Shown here in pieces: positions 55,829 through 64,000 of a stretch of DNA of 64,000 bases (positions within the stretch are counted from its first letter, which is position 1; every line of letters starts with the position of its first letter). A program made the position numbers and the translations under genes. This DNA is from Pohlia nutans (Eukaryota > Streptophyta > Bryopsida > Bryales > Mniaceae). The stretch is taken from positions 13,348,113 through 13,412,112 of the forward strand of contig CM040092.1 in NCBI GenBank assembly GCA_022496805.1, given 5' to 3'. The notes under the pieces were generated by a model. That model was not told where the DNA came from. It saw only the letters and a program-made list of their open reading frames with translations, and searched no databases.

Positions 55829-56562
55829 GTCGAATTGTTGAGGATGAGTTTGTTTGTTTGCTGTTGAAGAAAAAAAATCAAGTTGAAAAAAAAAATCAAG
55901 TTTGTTTGCTGTTGAGGAAAAAAATCAAGTCGATTTCTTTGTTGTTGAAGTAAAAAGATCAAGTTGAATTATTGAGGCTGATTGTTTTTTCTTCCTTGCA
56001 CTTTAATTAATTTTGTCCTTTGTCTTTCAAGATTAAAAAAAAAGAAGATAAATAAATAAAATAGAGGCAATGTTTGAGGCCTTCAATGTATATTTTATTT
56101 TTCTAAATAAATAATATTCATATATATTATTTATTTCTTGAATCAACATATTTGAAGTCCATAAAAGTTCTTAACATTAAACTAACGTCAATGTGCTCAA
56201 CGGCACGGGTCCCACTAGTCCTCTCACACCAGGCTGCATACAAGATGCTCGTCACTGAATACCTCAAACTTGGGTATACTCGCCTATTCGGTATTCGAAT
56301 GGATGAAAAGCACACCTCTGCGCTTCTCCATCCATCCATCCATCTGCACTGACGGGAATACGGGATCACCGGGGAGCTTTGATTGGTATGCTGACAAGGC
56401 TTTGATACTTTATTGCCACGTCGTGGATAAGCTGAACTGCCCTGACAGAGGCGTCTGCCTCTCGTGTCTTCTTCACTTCACTCAGATAGTTTTGTTTATC
56501 TAGGTTTTGGAAAGAATTTCCTCAGGAGCTGCTCAGTGCTTGACACTTCAGTCGGTTGCTAT
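55829..56562. other. No gene seen
   Basis: The sequence contains AAAAAATCAAGT repeats near 55880-55960 and a short mixed region, without family resemblance in any frame. Confidence 0.35.
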
Positions 56563-56797
56563 TTAACCCCTAAAGGATCAAGAAGCCCAAATTGGGTATC
56601 ATTTTTATAATTTTTTTATATTTTTATATTTTTTAAATATTTTTTAAAATTACATCCTCTGTGATTTTTGTTTTTATCAACACATGCAATGTTATTCACT
56701 GATTTTGGTGATATAAAATTTGGTTCAATAAATTATATTTTTCACAATATGATCGATTGAATTTGTCATGTTAATACCATGAATCCTTGGTTGTTAA
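56563..56797. mobile_element. 235-bp TTAA MITE
   Basis: TTAACCCCTAAAGGATCAAG to CTTGGTTGTTAA. Same subfamily as 20608-20841 and 61060-61288. Confidence 0.75.
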
Positions 56798-57308
56798 GCA
56801 TACACTCATGCTACATTTAGTTTGGAAGGTAGAGTAGTAACTACCGTACCCACCTCGCACGTATAAGTTGTGGTGAATAATTCACCTAGGTTATTTTGTG
56901 GGTTGCAACCACTACCTATCCCACATGTGACAAAATAAAATTTGTTAAACTAATAAACAATAAGGGGATGTGAGAAAATTAGAGTGGAAATATAATTTAT
57001 AAACTTGGAAATGATTTTTCACATGTTCACTCATGTGGTTGGGTCTTGGTCACATTGATGCTTGCAACAACTACTTTTTATTCATATTATTACTCTCGTT
57101 GTTTACTTTCCATTTTTACAACATTTGTGTTTATATATCTTTATATTTTTTTATGTTTGCCAATAAACAATTAATTTAAAGCATGTAAACTCGTGATTCT
57201 TTTGTGCATGGCATCAAGGGTAGCACGCGCAAACTTGGTCTTGGTGGCCAAGTTGAGAGCACTTCTCCCAACAGACTCTTCATTTACAGTGGTCCTTTGG
57301 GTTAAAGC

Positions 57309-58432
57309 TAAGGCCACTGTACATGACAGGCCAAGGCCAAAGCCAATTCCCAGGAAATACTGGCTCATGTTAACCCTTTAGTGCCTAGTAAACCACATTA
57401 TGGTCACTACAACGTCCGAAATGCAAATAGCAGAGAATCCGTGAAGAATTGGAACTTCAGATTTGCGCACATACATTACGCACCTTCCATAAAAAGAAAT
57501 TTTCAATTTCGACTTGTACAACTATCAAAATACCTATCAACAGAACGCAAAAATACTGCAAATACTTGAAAATACAGTAAAGACTTACAAATACAACATA
57601 TGTATTGTGTAGTATTTCTTGTGTTTGGAAGTTTGTTATCTTGTTTTATTTTTTTGGATTGTGTTCTCTTCTTCATCTTCCATTAGTGTGTATAATCCGA
57701 TCTTGACTAATGTACCCACTCCTGTCAATTTTCAACGTATAAAATTTTGTCCTAAACCATACATGGACAAGTCACTTTCACTTATAAATCTCACAATAAT
57801 TATGTGTGAGTCTATTTTTGATATGAAAGATTGCAACGGAGAGGTGTTGAAATAGGGCATAGCTGAACTTCTTTGCTTTTAATTTTGAAAATTTACCTCA
57901 AATTCTATTTAACTTTGAAGTGACACACCCCCCAAAATCTCGTTTTTGAGCGTGCATTACACAGTTCAAATACATACTATAATCTTCCGATCCCACCATC
58001 GGATGATTCTCAAATTTTAATAAAATGTGTGCTCTCCAATTGAGAATAGAATTGTACGGTTACTTTCTAATTTAACCCATTCTATTTTTGGTAGTCTCAA
58101 CCACAGTGGAAAAACCCACTGAAATCCAGAGCTGTCTGCTACAGTACCCTAGGCACTAAAGGGTTAAGAAGGGAGAGAGTTGTGACACGGCCCCAAAGGA
58201 AGTGAATTGGGATTCCATTTCTGTCAACCCAATTCTCTTTCTTAGGACTGTATCAAATTTTGTTTTTAGAGCATTAGAATATAATTTCAGCCCATTAAAA
58301 TATGAATTTCAAGGAATGGCCTTGACTCCGTCATGCAAAGGCCTTGGGGTTGATTTCGTGCATTAGACCAATTACATACAAGGATTCACGCTCCAAATTG
58401 GCCTTGGCCCATCATGTAAAGCGGCTTTACAT
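57309..58432. mobile_element. Tourist-like element containing a TTAA MITE
   Basis: The left end GGCCACTGTACATGACAGGC and right end GGCCCATCATGTAAAGCGGC belong to the family of 3194-5652. The interior 57370-58167 is an intact MITE. At the right border CCATCATGTAAAGCGG is followed by CTTTACATGATGG, so a second terminus abuts head-to-head. Confidence 0.6.
57370..58167. mobile_element. 798-bp TTAA MITE with long perfect ends
   Basis: TTAACCCTTTAGTGCCTAG and CTAGGCACTAAAGGGTTAA are perfect 19-base inverses, including the target TTAA. Non-coding. Confidence 0.85.
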
Positions 58433-58677
58433 GATGGATCCTTCATCAGGGAAGACTGAAAGGAAAATCATTTTTTAATTTCTTTTTCTCTCCAGGGAGG
58501 GGAAAACAAATAAAAATCATCTTGACCTGATGAAACTCAACGAGTGACTAAAAAAATCTTCGTCAAGGACTTGGCCAGTGTTGTGTGGATATTGAACACT
58601 TTCACATATGGTATACAGGTAGTATATTTCCTCTGCCCCACTAAAAAGTTGTGATTTGGATTTAAAATGTGTCTCAA

Positions 58678-59215
58678 ATTGACCCCTACATGACAGAGGG
58701 GTAAGGGCAAAATCTAGATGTGATATAAAATGTTACTTCTACAATTTTGATGAAGTGTGGTCCAAAAGAGAAAATGAGAAGCATGATGTTTAGTAATTAT
58801 ATGTACCATCAAACTTTCAAAAAATGTTTTAGGCACTCATTTAATGAATTTAGAAGCATTTACCATTTAATACTCACCAAAATTACATTTTTTTATTTTT
58901 AGAATTTGAAATTGGTTAAAACTAGACATTCTATTCTAAAATTAAAAAAAACAAAAATTTCAAATGAGAGAATATCATTAATTTCTCGAAATAAAATGTT
59001 TTATAACACTAGGACAATGTTGAGGTGTTTGTCTTTGAAAAATTCCTTAGTGAACCTCAATATTGTACATGAAATGCATCAAACAACACTAGAACATGAT
59101 CTCTACCTCCAATTTTGACAAAAAATCAAAATTCAAAAATGTCATTTCATGACCATAGGCAGTCACTGTTGTTTGGGTTACGACCAGAAAATGGTCGTTT
59201 GGTCACTTAGGAATT
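58678..59215. mobile_element. TTAA MITE, partner of 4507-5052
   Basis: Starts TTGACCCCTAC (target mutated) and ends CACTTAGGAATTAA. Full-length homology to 4507-5052. Confidence 0.6.
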
Positions 59216-60379
59216 AAAGTCATGATTTCAATACATTTACAATCTGTGAATGAAAAGTCCCCCCCGAATTGAAAGAAAGTCTAGGTGTATAATCGCAAGG
59301 AATTGAAAAAGAGAATTGACTTGCTGACAAGTTGATCCAACACAGTCTCCAATCTTTCCACATGAAGAGTTGTTTTTTTGAGTCCTCAAACTCTAATTTG
59401 GAAATCAAACCAATCACGATTCGCAATATGCTCCTAATTTGCAAATTTTCTGAATGGTAGAATGTTATGGTCTATCGCCAAAATCATTAGATCGCTTATG
59501 AGTATCAATTGTATGATGGCTACTTGTAACGATCTAAAATGTTGTAAAATGACAAGTCTTTTGCGTTAAGTATTTTAGGATTGCAAGCAACCCTAATTCT
59601 AAAAACTTCAAGTCAGAGTGGTTTCGTGGTGCAAAGAGCTTTGATTTTGGCGCGCAAATTGTTCTATACGGCGTTGTGGGGCTTAATCGCAAAGTTTCAA
59701 CGAAATCACAACTTTTTAGTGGGATGGAGGAGTAACTAATAGTTGCTTCAATGTTGACGTGCCAAATAATTATCATTTTTAGATTTTTTATAAATAGTAA
59801 TCATCATTATATTTATATTGGATTGCAAATATGCTTCAAGATTACTTTTTGGACCACATTAAAAGAACATTTTTTGATAAAGAATCCCAAAGTATTTGTT
59901 GATAAAGATTCTCAAGTATCAAATTTTGAATTAATTTATGCTGGATTAACTATAAAGCTTCGGTATAAGCAGGGATATGTATCCTAAATATGTAGATCAC
60001 AAGTGAAAAAATTCTATATGTACATAACACTAGTCTTGACCCTTGTTCAATGTGTGACATATGCCGTGGTCATTTTAGTGCAAAACCAAATAAATAATAA
60101 ACAAATTTATCACCATGCAAAAAACCCTATTCCTCTTGTAGTGTAACTGTAAAGCAAGGAGAGACTTTGTTGCTTATTTCATAGTGTATAGTACACCTTT
60201 CCGTGCAATTATTGTGGAATACAATAATGTTGTAGGTTGAAATATCTCCAAATACCAAAGATTTTTTCACACCATGAAGATTTTGAACTTGTAAAAAGAA
60301 AATCTCTTTTTAGACTGAAAAAAATAATTAAACAGAAAAATAGAATTGCATTGTAGATGTAGCTTATTTGATGTTAGGA
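59216..60379. other. No gene; Stowaway-like fragment 59586-59735
   Basis: AT-rich. The only feature is the segment shared with 17612-17757, ending GTGGGATGGAGGAGTA. Confidence 0.45.
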
Positions 60380-60457
60380 CTTAAAGTGTGCGTATCTACT
60401 GTAGTGTGACATTTCATCAGAGAAATGTCACACATCAGTAGATACACGCGCTTTAAG
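60380..60457. repeat. 78-bp hairpin, 36-bp arms
   Basis: CTTAAAGTGTGCGTATCTAC at the start pairs with GTAGATACACGCGCTTTAAG at the end. GTGACATTTC pairs with GAAATGTCAC around a 6-base loop. About 31 of 36 positions pair. It could be a tiny MITE or a small-RNA precursor. Confidence 0.6.
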
Positions 60458-60894
60458 GTAAATGCCCCTTTTAACGTATAGTAACCTTACAACTTGATTT
60501 TCAAACGTTACACATATAAGAACTTACTCAAACTTTTTCACTTCAGTATAATGTAGTTGTTGGACATAGACAATGCTTTTTTCCCTTTTGGTTTGAGAGC
60601 TCATAAAAATAAAATGAGCAAGGGATCTTTTTCAATCATCCCAATTTTCTTTTGTTAACACCATAAGTTCTATAAACTGTTGATCAATTTCATAAAGAGA
60701 ATAACTCAAAAAAGTAGGTTTTTGAAAGAATATATTAGTGAAGTTTGATCCGCCCCGTTAACTATACTACTAGAGTGTATGTGCAAAAGATCATAAGGAG
60801 GGATCACATAAACATTTAACTAATCCCATATAGTCCGTCCCCATAATATCTTGCACATTCATTTCAATATTATTACTTACTTACTATCTACACT

Positions 60895-60931
60895 CTTATG
60901 ATTGTTTCATTTACAATGAAACAATCATAAG
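60895..60931. repeat. Perfect 17-bp inverted repeat
   Basis: CTTATGATTGTTTCATT and AATGAAACAATCATAAG are separated by 3 bases. Function unknown. Confidence 0.7.
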
Positions 60932-61059
60932 TTAATTATAAATTTTCATTATGTACCCCAATTATAGATTTTGAAATCCATCATGTACCTATACGTTAAA
61001 TAAAGCAACCTCATTCAAAATTTAAAATAAAGTAAACTAAACAATCTAACTCAGTCAAG

Positions 61060-61288
61060 TTAACCCCTAAAGGACCAAGTATTCATGGTTCCAGAATGAC
61101 AAATTCAATCAATCATATTGAAAAAAATATAATTAAGATGAGATTGTGTTTTATATCACCGGAATCGATAAAGAACATTGTATGTGTTAGTCAAAACACA
61201 AATAAATTTGCATTAAAGGAAGTCCACATAGAACTTACTCAAAAATGACTCGGGTGAATTTGGGTTTGTTGGTCCTTTTAAGGGTTAA
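61060..61288. mobile_element. 229-bp TTAA MITE
   Basis: TTAACCCCTAAAGGACCAAG to TTGGTCCTTTTAAGGGTTAA. An intact copy of the 230-bp subfamily, ~700 bp upstream of the DRM1-like gene. Confidence 0.8.
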
Positions 61289-61989
61289 ATATTCTGTCAA
61301 GTTCAGTTCAAAAGCGTAGAAGACACATCCAGTTACCAGATAGTAAGAAGAGAACAAATATCCAAGTCTCATTCGAGTAACCCGGAGCTCAACTGGAAAC
61401 TTGCCAGTTTACACTCTTCTCCCCTATATGTCCCCCTGTTGTGATATTTCATAGATATTTCATAGATATTTCGAAACTCGAAATTCATGATCTAGGAAGG
61501 CTCTAGATGATGAGTTGCATGGCAGAAGCATAACTAGGCTGCACTTGCAACTGCAGAACTCCACTCTCTCACGTTTCCTCGCCTGCTTGCAAATCTTGGT
61601 CTAACGAAGCACAGATCGGAACCCTCCCTTTGGTTTCATCTAGGAATTCGATTTGTCTGTGGCATTTGATCGGTTATAAGCTTTGCTGCGTAGGATTTGG
61701 AGCAGGCAGTCGATAGTTGCAAGAAGGACGAGGCAGCGATAGGAAGTCGATTGAACATTTTGCTGTACGTGGTTGCGAAGGAATTCTGGACCACCTTGCA
61801 CCTTGTGGCGTTGTGTACGATCTAAGTGTAGATCTTGCGTTTCTAAAAATTCTGTAGAATTTTCTTTCTGTAGCATTTGCTGGCTTAATTTTGTGAAAGA
61901 TACATTGAGCATTGCAAATGCGGGCAAGCAGAAGTTCTATCCATACCGATATCTTTCTTGTTGCATTTTGGAATTATTAGCGAGTGAAT

Positions 61990-63413
61990 ATGGCGGGGAT
62001 GTTGAGTAAGCTCTGGGACGATGTCGCTGGCGGCTCTCCTCCTGACAAAGGCATGAAGCAACTGCGGAAATCGAGTTCGCCCTTTCTCGACGGTATGGTG
62101 TCTTCTGTTTATATTTTTCCAAATGCATGGCAGGTACCTGTTCTTGAGGTTCTTTGAGCAGCTGTAGATTCAAGAAACGTAATTGTACCGTTCTCCATAG
62201 CTCAAAAAGTTTGTCTCAGGTGCGTCTTAATTTGTGTATCTTTCGGATCGCCTGACGTGTTGTTGTACTGCAGTGCCAACCGATGCTGCGAGGATCATGG
62301 AGCGACAGGCCAAGTCGCAGAACGTAGCCATCAAGAAACCTCAGAGACTTGGAATGTTGGATGTTGATACTCACGAAGGGACTCCCAGTAGTCTTGGGTC
62401 CACTCCGCCGGCTTCGCCATCTATGATGGCGTCTCCTTCGACTTGTAAGTGCAGATGCTTCGACTAAGCAGTTTTTATTTCAGTTTCTACACTTTGTAGC
62501 TTGATAGTTAACACTGCGCTCTTCTTGTAAGTGCTGGGAGTTCTTGAGCTAACTGTCGTTCTTGCAGATTCTATGGATAAGGACAACGTTTGGCGTAGCG
62601 TGTTCCACCCTGGGCAGAATAAGGTGATGCGTCATATGGGATCGGACAAGTTTGACAAGGCGCAGCCCAATTCGCCCTCTGTGTATGACTGGTAAGTTTG
62701 CTCAGACGTTTCTGTGTTTCAGTGTTCTTGATAGAGAGTACTACTCTTAACTGGCAAAGAGAGGCCATAGACTTATGTGTCTACAAATACGCCATGTCCT
62801 GCTTGTGCTTTGTTTCTGCCGAGTAATGTTCAAATAGCCGCAAGCGCTGAAAAGGATCAGGCGGGTATCTGTGCTTTGCTTTGCCTTGCAGGGTAGTGAT
62901 CACTGCCCTGGAGGGATGAGAAGAATGCAAGCCATTGAAGGATTCATAGATCTTGAATTCTCAGATGCAGCCGTCAATTACCCGAATAGGCTTGCTTCTT
63001 GCAGAAACTTCAGATCCTGTCATCACAATTTATTGTAGAAAGCAGAGAATATATAGCTACAAAGCCTTCTGATAACCCCAAACCCTTTAGATTTCCATGT
63101 TTTTCGGCATATATCCCTTTCTCAGCTGTCGATTGACTCATGCATATTCTGTTCACAAATTCTTCCGATATTTTCGATTTTAGAGGCAAACTGACACATT
63201 AAGTGCCGATGCTGTACAGTACAGGGGAGTGGACATGAAAGGAAAGTTTTTGTTCGTATGAGAGTCCTGAAATCTTATCGCTTATTTTTTTACCTATTTT
63301 CAAAGGTGAATATATAGTCACGAGGTTCATTAGTAATTTTGGTGGTCTATTTTCTGCTCGGAATTCCCTGGTGCAGGCTTTATAGCGCCGAAACGAAGTC
63401 GGAGTACCGGTAA
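61990..63413 (+). CDS. Dormancy/auxin-associated (DRM1/ARP-like) protein, four exons
   Basis: The exons are 61990-62092, 62274-62444, 62568-62691 and 63377-63413. All have GT/AG borders and consistent phases, giving 144 residues. The product starts MAGMLSKLWDDVAGGSPPDKG, then LRKSSSPF, a Ser/Pro/Thr-rich middle (TPSSLGSTPPASPS), then KDNVWRSVFHPGQN, DKAQPNSPSVYDWLYS and the end K-S-E-Y-R. These are the conserved blocks of the plant DRM1/ARP family, whose transcripts rise in dormant or non-growing tissue and respond to auxin and stress. The biochemical role is unknown. The protein is slightly longer than the ~120 residues usual in flowering plants. Confidence 0.93.
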
Positions 63414-64000
63414 ATTACAACCCTGAGATTGACAAAGCCATTATCAATTTGGTCATGGCACAGGGACGGAATGACCTCAGAAAGAGAGTACCAGCATCAA
63501 GTACAAACATTAGTGTACAGAGCCATCAGTGACTGGGAATTATGACAAGTCGTATGGTTTGCTACAATCTAGATATGCATGTCATTGCATCAAAATTTTG
63601 TAGTGTTGGAAGCCTTTGTAGAGGCAGCCCGAGAGGCAGCTGCAGGAAGTGTCGAATGCAGCAGCTCAGATGGGCAAATCTGCCGCCGAAGGAGACGATT
63701 TGGTGTTTTTTGCTTTTGCTTTATGTTAGATATAAGTACACGAGGGTATCATAAAAATGTAGTGTGTTTTAAGCTTCGAATTTTTTTTGAGTGGAGCTGA
63801 GTAAATTATATGGTACATGGTGTACATTCTTTTCTACAGAACTTCGCTTCTTGTTTCGCATCGTGATTTTTTCCTGTCCTCTCTGAATTTTCGATAAATT
63901 ACTGCCCTTGCAATGAGTTGCATTGCGAAGCAAGAACTCTACTTTGTTTGCTGTTGTTGAAACACTGAGTCGCACTTCAATGTGCCTTGGTATCGTTTGA
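63414..64000 (+). other. 3' flank of the DRM1-like gene
   Basis: Probably the 3' UTR and downstream DNA. No further coding exon was recognised before the window ends. Confidence 0.5.

Overview
The window is nuclear DNA of a land plant. Three lines of evidence point there: spliced genes of plant-type families (a dormancy/auxin-associated DRM1/ARP-like gene, an ALKBH6-like dioxygenase, a short COA3-like mitochondrial assembly factor), plant transposon classes (Ty1-copia, Stowaway-, Tourist- and CACTA-like MITEs), and a copia primer site matching plant initiator tRNA. The DNA is AT-rich and dominated by nested repeats. The species cannot be read from the sequence. The dual-endonuclease LINE would suit an early-diverging plant lineage, but that is only a guess.

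Layout. 1-9.3 kb is stacked mobile elements: a poly(A) retroposon with a 12-bp target duplication, a tRNA-like repeat split by a TTAA MITE, and a 2.46-kb Tourist-like element carrying further TTAA MITEs. A COA3-like gene lies at 9.3-9.5 kb (-) with a duplicated downstream region. A complete Ty1-copia element with two LTRs spans 12.15-17.61 kb, with one in-frame TGA. At 17.8-19.6 kb a TTAA MITE is split by a 1.26-kb fold-back element. An eight-exon ALKBH6-like gene occupies 19.8-24.0 kb (+). It is followed tail-to-tail by an unrecognised gene at 24.2-25.7 kb (-), with a triplicated ~330-bp sequence upstream of that gene. 27.4-32.7 kb holds MITEs and AT-rich DNA.

The most notable block is 32.7-45.3 kb (-). 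A non-LTR retrotransposon at 32.7-40.2 kb encodes, in order, a 2A-like peptide, an APE-type endonuclease, a reverse transcriptase, an unassigned block that may resemble a Dam-type methyltransferase, an RNase H, and a CCHC/RHN/PD...E restriction-like endonuclease. Two endonuclease types in one LINE is the hallmark of the Dualen/RandI clade known from Chlamydomonas. The copy is broken by one nonsense codon and two frameshifts. Directly upstream (40.2-45.2 kb, same strand) lie an ORF1-like frame with two amber codons, ending in a hairpin plus (TTA)n, and a 942-codon low-complexity frame. They may belong to the same element or to a separate ORF1-only one.

45.9-61.3 kb is again MITEs (TTAA-flanked, piggyBac-like ends), a 2.5-kb fold-back dimer, two copies of a 63-bp hairpin with compensatory stem changes, a first exon with a mitochondrial-type presequence, and other small hairpins. 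The window ends with a four-exon DRM1/ARP-like gene (61.99-63.41 kb, +).

The host genes are separate housekeeping or stress loci, not a pathway. The biology of interest is the transposon content. The TTAA MITEs, their tandem sharing of TTAA sites, and their nesting give a relative insertion history. The nonsense codons seen in the retroelements (two TGA, two TAG) are all compatible with C-to-T decay of methylated DNA.
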